Positions 25,386 to 34,430 of a stretch of 64,000 bases of DNA are shown piece after piece. The DNA comes from [Clostridium] hylemonae DSM 15053 (GTDB lineage: Bacteria; Bacillota; Clostridia; Lachnospirales; Lachnospiraceae). Every line of letters starts with the position of its first letter. The stretch's first letter is position 1. The DNA is taken from positions 496,001-560,000 of the forward strand of contig NZ_CP036524.1 of the NCBI RefSeq assembly GCF_008281175.1, given 5' to 3'. The notes below the pieces were generated by a model. It saw only the letters and a list, made by a program, of their open reading frames with translations. It made no database searches and was not told the origin of the DNA. Made by a program: the position numbers and the translations under genes.

Positions 25386-26660
25386 ATGATTAAGAAAGAG
25401 ATGATAGCAATGTTGCTGGCAGGAGGACAAGGCAGCAGGTTGGGAGTCCTTACGGCAAAAGTGGCCAAGCCAGCCGTTGCTTTTGGAGGTAAATACAGGA
25501 TTATTGACTTCCCGCTCAGCAACTGCATTAACTCAGGAATCGATACTGTAGGAGTGCTAACGCAATATCAGCCGTTACGACTGAATACACATATCGGAAT
25601 TGGTATTCCGTGGGATTTAGACCGTAATATCGGCGGCGTGACCATACTTCCGCCGTATGAGAAAAGCAATAGCAGCGAATGGTATACTGGCACGGCCAAT
25701 GCCATTTTCCAGAACCTGGATTACATGGACACGTTTAATCCGGATTACGTATTGATTCTGTCCGGCGACCACATTTATAAGATGGACTATGAAGTTATGC
25801 TGGATTACCACAAGGAAAATAAAGCGGACGTCACAATTGCCGCCATGCCGGTTCCAATGGAGGAGGCAAACCGCTTCGGAATCGTGATCACGGACGAGGA
25901 GGGCCGTATTACTGAATTCCAGGAGAAACCGCCGGAGCCGAAGAGCAATCTGGCATCCATGGGTATCTACATATTCAGCTGGCCGGTGCTCAAAGAGGCG
26001 CTCCTTGCACTTCAGGACGAGCCGGGATGTGATTTTGGAAAGCATATCATTCCGTACTGCCACGACAGGGAAGACAGGCTTTTCGCGTATGAGTACAACG
26101 GCTACTGGAAGGATGTCGGTACGCTCGGCTCATATTGGGAAGCAAATATGGAACTGATCGATATTATTCCTGAGTTTAATTTATATGAAGAATTCTGGAA
26201 AATATACACAAACAGCGATATTATTCCTCCGCAGTATGTGTCCGGGGATGCGGTGATCGAGAGAAGTATCATCGGAGACGGTTCGGAGATATACGGTGAG
26301 ATACATAACTGCGTGATCGGTTCGGGCGTTACGATCGGCGCCGGAACTGTCGTGAGGGATTCTATTATCATGAAAGACGTTGCGGTTGGGAGCAACTGTG
26401 TGATCGACAAGTCGATCATCGCAGAGAGTGTAAAGGTCGGCGATAATGTTACGCTGGGGATCGGAGCGGAAGTGCCCAACAAACTGAAGCCGTCGGTTTA
26501 TTCATTTGGTCTTGTGACCATTGGCGAGAACTCGGAGATACCTGGAGGAGTCCAGATTGGAAAGAATACTGCCATAAGCGGTGTTACATCTAAGGAAGAC
26601 TACCCGGACGGAATACTTGAGAGCGGAGAAACATTGATAAAGGCAGGTGAACGAGTATGA
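25386..26660 (+). CDS. glgC: Glucose-1-phosphate adenylyltransferase, catalytic subunit
   Basis: 424 residues. Nucleotidyltransferase motif [14 protein letters not shown] near the N-terminus, the conserved [15 protein letters not shown], the catalytic region [10 protein letters not shown], and a C-terminal left-handed beta-helix (hexapeptide-like [22 protein letters not shown]). It makes ADP-glucose for glycogen. The start at 25386 follows AAGGGG; the upstream in-frame ATG at 25353 lies against the promoter. Overlaps glgD by 4 bases, which fits a GlgCD heteromer. Confidence 0.95.
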   Translation: MIKKEMIAMLLAGGQGSRLGVLTAKVAKPAVAFGGKYRIIDFPLSNCINSGIDTVGVLTQYQPLRLNTHIGIGIPWDLDRNIGGVTILPPYEKSNSSEWYTGTANAIFQNLDYMDTFNPDYVLILSGDHIYKMDYEVMLDYHKENKADVTIAAMPVPMEEANRFGIVITDEEGRITEFQEKPPEPKSNLASMGIYIFSWPVLKEALLALQDEPGCDFGKHIIPYCHDREDRLFAYEYNGYWKDVGTLGSYWEANMELIDIIPEFNLYEEFWKIYTNSDIIPPQYVSGDAVIERSIIGDGSEIYGEIHNCVIGSGVTIGAGTVVRDSIIMKDVAVGSNCVIDKSIIAESVKVGDNVTLGIGAEVPNKLKPSVYSFGLVTIGENSEIPGGVQIGKNTAISGVTSKEDYPDGILESGETLIKAGERV

Positions 26661-27775
26661 GAGCAGTAGGTCTTATTTTAGCAGGCGGTAACAGCAACAA
26701 GATGCGGGAACTTACCCACAAACGGGCCGTGGCGGCGATGCCTGTCGCGGGCAGCTACAGGGCGATCGATTTTGCACTGAGTAATATGTCCAACTCGCAC
26801 ATTCAGAAAGTGGCGGTGTTAACTCAGTATAATGCGCGTTCACTGAACGAGCATCTGAATTCATCCAAATGGTGGGACTTTGGAAGAAAGCAGGGAGGGC
26901 TGTATGTATTTACCCCTACGATAACTGCGGATAACGGATACTGGTACAGGGGAACGGCCGATGCCATCTATCAGAATCTGGATTTTCTTAAGAGATGTCA
27001 TGAACCTTACGTGATCATTACGTCCGGCGACGCGGTCTACAAGATGGACTATAATAAAGTGCTGGAATATCACATTGCCAAGAAGGCGGATATTACTGTG
27101 GTGTGCAAGGACCTTGAGGCAGGCGAGGACGCCAGCAGGTTCGGCACGATCAAGATGAACGAGTCCATGCGTATTGAGGAATTTGAAGAAAAGCCTATGG
27201 TGGCGACTTCAAATACGATATCAACCGGGATCTATGTGATCAGAAGACGACAGCTGATCGATCTGATTGAGCACTGCGCAGAGGAGGAAAGGCACGATTT
27301 TGTAACCGACATTCTTATCAGATATAAGAATCTGAAAAAGATATACGGTTATAAGATAAAAGATTACTGGAGCAACATTTCCACAGTGGATGCTTATTAC
27401 CGCACAAATATGGATTTCCTGAAGCCGGAAGTGAGAAACTACTTCTTCAAGGAACATCCGGATATTTTCTCCAAGGTAAGCGATCTGCCGCCTGCGAAGT
27501 ATAATCCGGGCTCGGTCGTAAAGAACAGCCTTGTTGCAAGCGGAAGTATCATCAACGGAACGGTGGAAAATTCCATCTTGTTCAAGAAGACATTTGTGGG
27601 GAACAATTGCGTGATTAAGAATTCCATAATTCTGAACGACGTATATCTCGGGGACAATACGTACATTGAGAACTGTATTGTAGAAAGTCGTGACACAATC
27701 AGAGCAAATACGCGCCACGTTGGTGAGAACGGTGTGAAGGTAGTCGTGGAAAAGAACGAGAGGTATGCACTATAG
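26657..27775 (+). CDS. glgD: Glycogen biosynthesis protein GlgD (ADP-glucose pyrophosphorylase regulatory homologue)
   Basis: 372 residues, homologous to GlgC but shorter and with a modified nucleotide loop ([15 protein letters not shown]). Retains the sugar-nucleotide fold ([18 protein letters not shown]) and a C-terminal beta-helix ([17 protein letters not shown]). In Firmicutes GlgD forms a complex with GlgC and raises its activity. The 4-base overlap with glgC supports coupled synthesis. Followed 30 bases later by spoVG. Confidence 0.94.
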   Translation: MRAVGLILAGGNSNKMRELTHKRAVAAMPVAGSYRAIDFALSNMSNSHIQKVAVLTQYNARSLNEHLNSSKWWDFGRKQGGLYVFTPTITADNGYWYRGTADAIYQNLDFLKRCHEPYVIITSGDAVYKMDYNKVLEYHIAKKADITVVCKDLEAGEDASRFGTIKMNESMRIEEFEEKPMVATSNTISTGIYVIRRRQLIDLIEHCAEEERHDFVTDILIRYKNLKKIYGYKIKDYWSNISTVDAYYRTNMDFLKPEVRNYFFKEHPDIFSKVSDLPPAKYNPGSVVKNSLVASGSIINGTVENSILFKKTFVGNNCVIKNSIILNDVYLGDNTYIENCIVESRDTIRANTRHVGENGVKVVVEKNERYAL

Positions 27776-27805
27776 TGCACGGCTGACAGAAAGGGGCTTG
27801 AAAAA

Positions 27806-28099
27806 ATGCAAATCACAGATGTACGCGTACGTAAAGTAGCAAAAGAGGGAAAACTTAAGGCGGTAGTTTCCATTACTATGGATGATGAATTCGTAGTACA
27901 CGACATTAAAGTAATCGAAGGAGAAAAGGGACTCTTTATTGCTATGCCCAGCAAAAAAGCATTAGACGGCGAATATCGGGATATTGCGCATCCAATCAAC
28001 TCGGGAACAAGAGAGCGGATTCAAAGTATTATCCTCGAGAGATACGAAGAAGCGTTACAAGAAGAGCCAGTTGCAGAGCCAGATATGGCAGAAGTATAG
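27806..28099 (+). CDS. spoVG: SpoVG, sporulation/septation regulator
   Basis: 97 residues with the characteristic N-terminus [19 protein letters not shown], the [11 protein letters not shown] strand and the [10 protein letters not shown] motif. SpoVG is a small nucleic-acid-binding protein that affects septation, sporulation and other developmental genes. Ribosome site AAAGGGG. Ends in a Rho-independent terminator, so it probably closes the glgC-glgD-spoVG transcript. Confidence 0.96.
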   Translation: MQITDVRVRKVAKEGKLKAVVSITMDDEFVVHDIKVIEGEKGLFIAMPSKKALDGEYRDIAHPINSGTRERIQSIILERYEEALQEEPVAEPDMAEV

Positions 28100-28133
28100 A
28101 ACTTGGCGGTCATTGAGATTTGAGAGAGATCGG

Positions 28134-28164
28134 AAAAGGACATCCTTGCGGGGATGTCCTTTTT
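28134..28164 (+). terminator. Rho-independent terminator after spoVG
   Basis: Stem GGACATCC (28138-28145) / GGATGTCC (28152-28159), flanked by AAAA upstream and TTTTT downstream. Confidence 0.88.
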
Positions 28165-28187
28165 GGCGGAGATGGGACGGCAGAACG

Positions 28188-28273
28188 GGGCCGGCCGGGG
28201 ACGGGGGAAATTGAGATTTCCCCCGTCCCCGCTGACGTTTTCCGTGTCCCCTTTTGAGGTATCCATGTCCCTA
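28188..28273 (-). repeat. Palindromic element C, at the 3' end of the pseudouridine synthase gene
   Basis: On the minus strand the unit runs GGGACATGG, GGGGACACGG, then the core palindrome (28197-28230, arms GGGGACGGGGGAAAT and complement around loop TGAG on the plus strand), then GGCCGGCCC. The first G is the last base of the gene's TAG stop. It is about 85 bp and closely matches element D inside the same gene, including the GGCCGGCCC flank. Confidence 0.88.
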
Positions 28274-28999
28274 CAATAAAGAAAAATCCATCTGCCGTCC
28301 TGTTCTGGGGTGGCGGAAGCTTAATTTATATGCGCACAGCTGTATTTGCTGCCATTCTCCATCATTTGGAGCGCCAGGGTTATATTTTGTATCGCCGGCA
28401 ATTGGACAGCCTAAATGGGCCATCTGAACGCGTATTTGGTGGTGGCGTCCGGTGTCCAGCTGAATATCCAGCTCGGTCTGCGGGCCGGCCGGGGACGGGG
28501 GAAATTGAGATTTCCCCCGTCCCCGTTTCGTTTCGCCGTGTCCCTTTTTGAAATAACCATGTCCCTCTTGGATTATTTTATAATGCAGCCGGGCTTGTTT
28601 GGCGCCGGGGGTATCTGGTGTGCAGATGCGGGAAGTATTTGTCCGCCCGTCTTTCAGCATGTAGTTTTCCAGTGTATCTTCTTCTCGCGGTGGAATGCCG
28701 TCCACCAGTGCCCGGTAATATTTTCCGAAGCCTTTATTTTGCAGCTGCCGGTTCAGCTCTTTCGCAGCAAAGGGGGACTTGGCGAATACGAGGATTCCCT
28801 CCACAGGCTGGTCCAGGCGGTGGATTACGGCAAGATAAGGCTCTCCGTTTTGCGGTTCCTGAGAAAAAATATGTGTTTTGAGCATACTTACCATATCCGG
28901 AGCCGATGTATTTTTAGTCTGGACAGCGGTTCCATGAGGTTTTACACATACGATTATATCTTTATCTTCATACAATATATCTAAACGGTTACTTTTCAT
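28271..28999 (-). CDS. RluA-family 23S rRNA/tRNA pseudouridine synthase carrying an in-frame repeat insertion
   Basis: 242 residues. Catalytic motif HRLDQPVEGILVFAKS (Asp of HRLD) and the C-terminal RNA-binding signature LDTGRHHQIRVQMAHLG followed by GDTKY. Residues about 146-173 (GHGYFKKGHGETKRG and on to SPAGP) are translated from palindromic element D, so the normal fold is interrupted by 28 Gly/Pro/basic residues just before the last core strands. The start at 28999 is chosen for its GGAG ribosome site and because the family begins there; the frame is open further upstream without support. The stop codon shares its final base with element C. The insertion is placed at a surface loop position in this family, so activity may be preserved. 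Confidence 0.88.
   Translation of the reverse strand: MKSNRLDILYEDKDIIVCVKPHGTAVQTKNTSAPDMVSMLKTHIFSQEPQNGEPYLAVIHRLDQPVEGILVFAKSPFAAKELNRQLQNKGFGKYYRALVDGIPPREEDTLENYMLKDGRTNTSRICTPDTPGAKQARLHYKIIQEGHGYFKKGHGETKRGRGKSQFPPSPAGPQTELDIQLDTGRHHQIRVQMAHLGCPIAGDTKYNPGAPNDGEWQQIQLCAYKLSFRHPRTGRQMDFSLL
28482..28569 (-). repeat. Palindromic element D, inside a coding sequence
   Basis: On the minus strand: AGAGGGACATGGTTATTT, GGGACACGG, the core GGGGACGGGGGAAAT with its complement (28491-28524), then GGCCGGCCC. The head is identical to that of element F next to the RAYT gene for at least 17 bases. The inserted length, 84 bases, keeps the reading frame of the pseudouridine synthase, with no stop in the frame used. 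Confidence 0.9.
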
Positions 29000-29096
29000 A
29001 GAGAAATCTCCTTGACTTTGGTTGAATGGACTCTTATCATTTAAACATAGTGCATGAAAATATGCAAATATATTGAGCGGAAGAGGATAGTTGACT

Positions 29097-30062
29097 ATGG
29101 AGTATGTAAAGCTGATATTGGGCTTTTTATTATTGATAAAGGGAGCAGATCTGTTTGTGGACGGAAGCTCCAGTGTGGCAAAGATATTAAAGGTGCCGGC
29201 CATCATCATCGGTCTGACCGTTGTGGCGTTTGGGACAAGCATGCCGGAACTTTCCGTCAGTGCAACGGCAGCCCTGAAGGGGAACAATGATCTTGCGGTG
29301 AGCAATGTGCTCGGATCAAACCTGTTTAATCTTCTTGTGGTACTGGGATGCTGCGCGCTCGTGCAGCCTGTGAGGGCCAAATGGTCACTTCTGAGAAAAG
29401 AGTTTCCTTTTTCCATATTTATTACACTTATTCTGCTGCTGCTGAACTCTGATTTTTCAATTACAAAGGTATTGAAAGGTGACCAGATTTTTGTTCTCGG
29501 TAGATACAGCGGTCTGCTATTATTGACGTTGTTTGTGGTTTTTCTTTTTGCAACAGTACGATCTGCGCTGAGATCGAGGAATGAAATGCCGGTCGATGAG
29601 GAAGACTATAAGGTAATGAGCCCATTAAAGAGCGGGGTTTTTATTGCCGTCGGCCTGGCAGGTATCATATGGGGCGGAGACCTTGTTGTTGACAGTGCCA
29701 GCAGTATAGCAAAAGACTTTGGACTAAGCCAGACATTTATCGGCTTGACCATCGTGGCTCTGGGCACATCACTGCCGGAGCTGGTGACCTCCATGGTAGC
29801 TGCCGGCAAGGGGGAAAATGACCTTGCAGTGGGAAATGTCGTCGGTTCCAATATTTTCAATATTCTGCTGATACTGGGCGTGTCTTCCGTCATAACCCCT
29901 ATAAAGCTTGACGTGACAGCAGTGTATGATACCCTCATACTTGTCGCTGCCAGTATCATCGTGTATGTGGCGGCCATCAGCAAACATGAAATAAAAAAGA
30001 CAGAAGGGGTCATGTTCCTGTTGGCATATCTCGCATTTTTTGTGTACATTTTATTGAGATAA
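29097..30062 (+). CDS. Calcium/sodium antiporter, CaCA family (YrbG-like)
   Basis: 321 residues, about ten membrane segments in two inverted halves. Each half carries the alpha-repeat that forms the ion site: VVAFGTSMPELSVSATAA near residue 44 and IVALGTSLPELVTSMVAAGKGENDLAVGN in the second half (GTSLPE). It should exchange Ca2+ for Na+ or H+ across the membrane. The ATG at 29097 is preferred over a TTG six bases earlier because GAGG lies about 10 bases upstream. Confidence 0.92.
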   Translation: MEYVKLILGFLLLIKGADLFVDGSSSVAKILKVPAIIIGLTVVAFGTSMPELSVSATAALKGNNDLAVSNVLGSNLFNLLVVLGCCALVQPVRAKWSLLRKEFPFSIFITLILLLLNSDFSITKVLKGDQIFVLGRYSGLLLLTLFVVFLFATVRSALRSRNEMPVDEEDYKVMSPLKSGVFIAVGLAGIIWGGDLVVDSASSIAKDFGLSQTFIGLTIVALGTSLPELVTSMVAAGKGENDLAVGNVVGSNIFNILLILGVSSVITPIKLDVTAVYDTLILVAASIIVYVAAISKHEIKKTEGVMFLLAYLAFFVYILLR

Positions 30063-30087
30063 AATGTATCAGCCGGTAAAATTATGC

Positions 30088-30116
30088 TTGACAAATATAG
30101 TCTGCTAAAGTAAAAT
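30088..30116 (+). promoter_or_regulatory. Promoter of the T-box-proS transcript
   Basis: Consensus TTGACA at 30088-30093, a 17-base spacer, TAAAAT at 30111-30116. Confidence 0.75.
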
Positions 30117-30154
30117 TACGTTTAACTAAATATCTGCCGGCAATGCTAGTTGCA

Positions 30155-30405
30155 CAAGGCAGAATGGGCGATGAAAAGGAATAGTAGTTGCAAAGGAAAT
30201 TCCACAGAGAGAGAATCCGCGGCGCTGAAAGATTCTTGTTTTGAAATGCGATGAACCTACCTTGGAGCCACTGTGCGAAAGCACAGCGTTTCATCAGCGT
30301 TAATGGTGATCAGAGAGAGCTGCGAAAGGGTCGCAGTTAACTAGGGTGGTACCGCCGAGCTTTTCGGTCCCTTTTCAGGGAAACGAAAGGCCCGGCGTTT
30401 TTTGT
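30155..30405 (+). promoter_or_regulatory. T-box riboswitch controlling proS
   Basis: A leader of roughly 250 bases with the T-box sequence AGGGTGGTACCGC at 30343-30355, which reads the uncharged 3' end of tRNA. A terminator follows: CGCCGAGC...TTTCG pairs with CGAAAGGCCCGGCG (to about 30398) and then TTTTTT. Stem I lies upstream and contains GAACCTACC (30253-30261) with CCT (30256-30258) as the likely proline specifier codon. Uncharged tRNA-Pro should favour the antiterminator and switch proS on. The region between 30063 and 30465 contains no gene. Confidence 0.9.
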
Positions 30406-30465
30406 TTCCCGGCGAAAATTAAATAAGTGGGGCAAGGGCCCTGCGGTTAAAAGGAGAAGAGAAAC

Positions 30466-31908
30466 ATGGCAAAGGAAAAAAAATTAGTAGAAAATATCAC
30501 ACCACGTGATGAGGATTTTGCACAATGGTACACAGATGTTGTACGTGAGGCGGAGCTTTGCGATTATTCCAGCGTAAAAGGCTGTCTCAACTATCTGCCG
30601 AACGGCTATGCTATTTGGGAACTGATCCAGGCAGACTTGGACAAACGTTTTAAAGAGACCGGAGTAGAAAATGTATACCTTCCTACTCTGATTCCTGAGA
30701 ATCTTCTTGAAAAAGAGGCCGACCATGTAGAAGGATTTGCTCCTGAGGTTGCATGGGTTACCCACGGCGGTATGGAGAGACTTCAGGAAAGGCTCTGTAT
30801 CCGTCCTACATCTGAAACTTTATTCTGTGATTTATGGTCAAAGACCGTTCAGTCATACAGAGACCTTCCAAAAGTGTGGAACCAGTGGAACTCTGTACTT
30901 CGATGGGAGAAGACGACAAGACCGTTCCTTCGTTCCAGAGAGTTCCTGTGGCAGGAAGGCCATACGCTTCATGCGACTTATGAAGAGGCGGAGGAGCGTA
31001 CGATACAGATGTTCCATGTATATGAGGACTGCTACAAAGAGACGCTCGCCATTCCTTTCGTATCAGGAAGAAAAGCAGAACATGAAAAATTTGCCGGAGC
31101 GCAGGACACGTATACGATCGAAGCGCTTATGCATGACGGAAAAGCGCTTCAGTCAGCGACAAGCCACTTCTTTGGAAGCGGATTCCCTGACGCATTTGAT
31201 ATAAAATATGTAGATAAGAACAACCAGCTTCACAGCGCCTATGAGACATCATGGGGATGGTCCACGAGAAGTATCGGCGCGATCATCATGGTCCACGGTG
31301 ATGACAGCGGGCTTGTACTTCCTCCTCATGTTGCTCCTGTAGAATGTAGGATCATCCCGATCGCACAGCACAAAGAAGGCGTGCTTGACAGGGCAAACGT
31401 ACTGCTCGATGAGCTGAAAAAGGCCGGTTACAGAGTGAAGATCGATGATTCAGAAAAGAGTCCGGGATGGAAATTCTCTGAACAGGAGATGCTTGGTATT
31501 CCTACACGAATTGAAATCGGACCAAAAGATATCGAAAAGAATCAAGTTGTTGTTGTCCGCCGGGATACCCGGGAAAAGATCATCGTTTCTCTGGATGAAA
31601 TCGCTACAAAGCTGCGTGACATTTTGGAGACGATCCAGGAGGATATGTACAACAGAGCGGTAGACTTCCTGAACGGTCATATAGACACAGCTGTTGAAAT
31701 GGACGAAATGGTTGAAAAGTTCAAAGCAAACCGCGGATTTGTCAAAGCCTGCTGGTGCGGAGATCCGGAATGCGAAGGTGAAGTAAAATACGCCACAGGC
31801 GGAGCTGCTACACGGTGCCTTATAGAAGATGAAGAGATGATATCAGATAAGTGCATCTGGTGTGGAAAACCTGCAAAACACATGGCATATTGGGGAAAAT
31901 CATATTAA
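30466..31908 (+). CDS. proS: Prolyl-tRNA synthetase, short archaeal/eukaryal-type form
   Basis: 480 residues, without the editing insertion of the long bacterial form. Class II core motifs are visible: RPTSETLFCDLWSK, RWEKTTRPFLRSREFLWQEGH, and the anticodon-binding domain after VPVECRIIP-type sequence. The C-terminus has the zinc-like Cys pattern CWCGDPECEGE ... CIWCGKPAKH and ends in Tyr, as in this subfamily. It charges tRNA-Pro. Preceded by a proline-type T-box. Strong ribosome site AAAGGAG. Palindromic element E starts 7 bases after the stop. Confidence 0.96.
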   Translation: MAKEKKLVENITPRDEDFAQWYTDVVREAELCDYSSVKGCLNYLPNGYAIWELIQADLDKRFKETGVENVYLPTLIPENLLEKEADHVEGFAPEVAWVTHGGMERLQERLCIRPTSETLFCDLWSKTVQSYRDLPKVWNQWNSVLRWEKTTRPFLRSREFLWQEGHTLHATYEEAEERTIQMFHVYEDCYKETLAIPFVSGRKAEHEKFAGAQDTYTIEALMHDGKALQSATSHFFGSGFPDAFDIKYVDKNNQLHSAYETSWGWSTRSIGAIIMVHGDDSGLVLPPHVAPVECRIIPIAQHKEGVLDRANVLLDELKKAGYRVKIDDSEKSPGWKFSEQEMLGIPTRIEIGPKDIEKNQVVVVRRDTREKIIVSLDEIATKLRDILETIQEDMYNRAVDFLNGHIDTAVEMDEMVEKFKANRGFVKACWCGDPECEGEVKYATGGAATRCLIEDEEMISDKCIWCGKPAKHMAYWGKSY

Positions 31909-31915
31909 TTTTAAT

Positions 31916-31993
31916 TTGGGGACGGAAGTTTTTTAGAAAACCTCCGTCCCCAACTAAGATAGTCATGTCCCCAAACAAATTTACCCTGTCCCC
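31916..31993 (-). repeat. Palindromic element E (left flank of the RAYT gene)
   Basis: On the minus strand: GGGGACAGGGTAAATTTG, then GGGGACATGAC, then the core (31916-31953), a 38-bp near-palindrome with two mismatched pairs. It has the same three-motif order as the other long units and points away from the RAYT gene, inverted relative to element F on the other side. Confidence 0.85.
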
Positions 31994-32015
31994 ATCTGCT
32001 GGGAGGATAAAATAT

Positions 32016-32783
32016 ATGTCAAGGCATAGAAGAAGAGAAAGTATAACAGGGCTGTACCATGTTATGGCCCGCGGATTAAACCGCGCTGCAATATTTGCGG
32101 AAAACAGAGAACGGAAAAGATTTATAAGTCTACTACGGGATAACCTATCCCAGTTTAATGTGGCAGTATATGCATACTGCATAATGCCGAATCACATACA
32201 TCTGCTTGTCAAAACAGAAATTCAGGAGCTTTCATCATTTATGGCTAAAGTCTTAGCCGCATATGCCCAATATTATAACTACAAGAATAACCGAATAGGA
32301 TATGTGTTTCAGGACCGCTTCAAGAGCCAATGCATCGAAGAAGAGGAGTATTTCTGGAACTGTCTTAGGTATATCCACCTTAATCCCCTGATGGATAGAG
32401 ATTTGAATAAACTGCAAAGCTATAAATTCTGCAGCTTCCATGAGTATTGCCACCGTAAAGGTGACATTTTGAGCGAACATGCATTTATAGTAAAAGAAAA
32501 AAGATTTCAGACAAACAAGCAATTTCTGGCATTTCATAAAAGGGATAACAGGGATGTATTTGTGGATGTTTCGGAAGACACACACTGGAATAATCTGAGA
32601 ATAGCACGAGAAGTGCTTTTCGATATGCAGTGGCAGCTGGGGGTACCTGAAGAGGAAATATTGGAATACATAGACACGCGCAGGCTGTTTGGTGAAGTTT
32701 TAATGAAGTCTCTGGGAATTTCAAAAAAAGGTGCGGATGAGATTCAGGCAGTTCTTAGAAAAGAAATAAAAGGAACCGGTTAA
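32016..32783 (+). CDS. REP-associated tyrosine transposase (RAYT / TnpA-REP, Y1 HUH family)
   Basis: 255 residues. The Y1_Tnp domain (residues 1-140) has the opening GLYHVMARGLNR, the HUH metal motif MPNHIHLLV, a catalytic-Tyr region AAYAQYYNYKNNRIGYVFQDRFKS, and YIHLNPL. The C-terminal 110 residues look like a helix-turn-helix addition (LGISKKGADEIQAVLRKE). The start at 32016 has ribosome site GGGAGG; upstream in-frame codons translate element E and are rejected. Such enzymes cleave and join single strands at palindromic REP sequences. The gene is flanked by elements E and F in opposite orientation, and further copies occur in the window, so it is the probable mobiliser of the family. Confidence 0.93.
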   Translation: MSRHRRRESITGLYHVMARGLNRAAIFAENRERKRFISLLRDNLSQFNVAVYAYCIMPNHIHLLVKTEIQELSSFMAKVLAAYAQYYNYKNNRIGYVFQDRFKSQCIEEEEYFWNCLRYIHLNPLMDRDLNKLQSYKFCSFHEYCHRKGDILSEHAFIVKEKRFQTNKQFLAFHKRDNRDVFVDVSEDTHWNNLRIAREVLFDMQWQLGVPEEEILEYIDTRRLFGEVLMKSLGISKKGADEIQAVLRKEIKGTG

Positions 32784-32791
32784 CCAAAAGA

Positions 32792-32869
32792 GGGACATGG
32801 TTATTTAAATTTGGGACAGGGTAAAATGCGTTGGGGACGGAGGTTTTTTAAAAAACCTCCGTCCCCAAC
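32792..32869 (+). repeat. Palindromic element F (right flank of the RAYT gene)
   Basis: GGGACATGGTTATTT, GGGACAGGGTAAAATG, then a perfect 40-bp core palindrome (32830-32869) with arms GTTGGGGACGGAGGTTTTTT and complement. The GGAGG variant of the core is shared only by elements E, F and G, the three nearest to the transposase gene. Confidence 0.9.
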
Positions 32870-32943
32870 AATATTTATATTGCAGAAGATGTTAAATAAA
32901 GGGTATGATATTACTATGTAAATTTTCAGGGGAGGTCATTGTT

Positions 32944-34278
32944 TTGCCAGATTTAATAATTAAACTGCCTGCGAAAGTAAATGATATCATTACGACGCTC
33001 CAGGCACATGGGTTTGAGGCGTATGCTGTGGGCGGCTGTGTCAGGGACTCTGTTCTCGGGAGGACTCCGGAGGATTGGGACATCACCACTTCTGCGATGC
33101 CGGAGCAGACAAAGTCACTGTTCCCCCGAACTTTTGATACTGGTATCGAACACGGTACAGTGACGGTATTGCTCGAGCATGAGGGATTCGAGGTCACGAC
33201 TTACAGAATCGACGGGAAATATGAAGATAACCGGCATCCAAAGGAAGTTACGTTTACAAGAAGTCTGAAAGAGGACTTGCTGCGCCGGGATTTTACGATC
33301 AATGCCATGGCATATAATGAAAAAGACGGTCTGACAGATATATTTGGCGGAATGAAGGATTTAGAGAGCGGTTTGATCAGATGTGTCGGTGATGCGAAAG
33401 AAAGGTTTTCCGAAGATGCACTGCGTATCTTAAGAGGGGTGCGTTTTGCGGCCCAGCTTGGGTTTGATATAGAAGATGAGACAAAAGAGGGAATGCGCAA
33501 GCTTGCTTATACATTGAAAAATATCAGTGCAGAGCGTATACAGACAGAGCTTGTTAAGATGGTAACATCAAAGCGGCCCCAGCTTCTTATGACAGCTTAT
33601 GAACTTGGCATCACGAGAGTATTTTTGCCGGAGTTTGACCGGATGATGGAGACAGAGCAGGAGACACCGCATCATATGTACAATGTGGGAGAACATACGC
33701 TCCACGCAATGAACAATGTAAGGCCGGATAAGATCTTGAGGCTTACCATGCTTCTGCACGACACAGGAAAACCAGCATATAAGACAGTAGATGCAAACGG
33801 CGTGGCACATTTTAAAAAGCATGCCCTGGAAAGTGAAAATATTGCCAGAAGTGTGCTAAGAAGGCTGAAATTTGATAATGATACACTACACAAGGTATCG
33901 AAGCTTGTCTATTATCATGATTACCGTATGCCTGCAAGAGCAAAGAACATACGCCGCGCCATGAACATGATCGGAGAAGAATTGTTCCCATATTATATGG
34001 AAGTGAGAAAAGCAGATGTTTTGGCCCAGAGTGAATATCTCAGAGAAGAGAAGATACAAAACCTGAGTGAGATAGAAAGCATATACAAAGAAATAAAAGC
34101 GGCCGGACAATGTGTGTCGCTGAAAGAGCTGGCAGTGACAGGGAAAGACCTCATAGAAGCGGGCATGGCTCCGGGGAAAGAGATAGGTGAGAAACTTAGC
34201 GAATTGCTGGCTCTTGTAATAGAAGAACCGGAGATGAACACGAAAGAAAAGCTGCTGGACCGTCTGGGGATAAAATGA
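32944..34278 (+). CDS. cca: CCA-adding enzyme / tRNA nucleotidyltransferase with HD domain
   Basis: 444 residues. The nucleotidyltransferase head has GGCVRDSVLGR and the catalytic EDWDITTS; then RRDFTINAMAY and the neck region EDALRILRGVRFAAQLGF. An HD domain follows (MLLHDTGKPAYK). It adds or repairs the 3' CCA of tRNAs. The start is taken as TTG at 32944, 9 bases after GGGGAGG; the ATG at 32905 has no ribosome site. Lies between palindromic elements F and G. Confidence 0.92.
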   Translation: MPDLIIKLPAKVNDIITTLQAHGFEAYAVGGCVRDSVLGRTPEDWDITTSAMPEQTKSLFPRTFDTGIEHGTVTVLLEHEGFEVTTYRIDGKYEDNRHPKEVTFTRSLKEDLLRRDFTINAMAYNEKDGLTDIFGGMKDLESGLIRCVGDAKERFSEDALRILRGVRFAAQLGFDIEDETKEGMRKLAYTLKNISAERIQTELVKMVTSKRPQLLMTAYELGITRVFLPEFDRMMETEQETPHHMYNVGEHTLHAMNNVRPDKILRLTMLLHDTGKPAYKTVDANGVAHFKKHALESENIARSVLRRLKFDNDTLHKVSKLVYYHDYRMPARAKNIRRAMNMIGEELFPYYMEVRKADVLAQSEYLREEKIQNLSEIESIYKEIKAAGQCVSLKELAVTGKDLIEAGMAPGKEIGEKLSELLALVIEEPEMNTKEKLLDRLGIK

Positions 34279-34285
34279 AACATAC

Positions 34286-34363
34286 GGGGGACAGGGTAAA
34301 ATGAGTTGGGGACGGAGGTTTTTTAAAAAACCTCCGTCCCCAACTCATTTTACCCTGTCCCCC
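34286..34363. repeat. Palindromic element G (78-bp perfect palindrome)
   Basis: Centre between 34324 and 34325; 39-base arms without mismatch. From outside in: GGGGGACAGGGTAAAATGAG, TT, then core GGGGACGGAGGTTTTTT. The left arm is almost identical to part of element F, but G also has the full complementary right arm. Located 7 bases after the cca stop. Confidence 0.92.
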
Positions 34364-34430
34364 TTGCATATTCCGTTGTTTTATATCATACGTTAGAAAG
34401 AATATGTTATATAAAGTGCAGGGGAATGTT

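Noticed and set aside
29000-29416. Upstream extension of the pseudouridine synthase frame on the minus strand
   Set aside because: It runs antisense to the start of the exchanger gene, is unlike the family, and a GGAG-preceded ATG exists at 28999.
31851-32015. N-terminal extension of the RAYT frame
   Set aside because: It overlaps the end of proS and element E; the ATG at 32016 has a good ribosome site and matches the family start.
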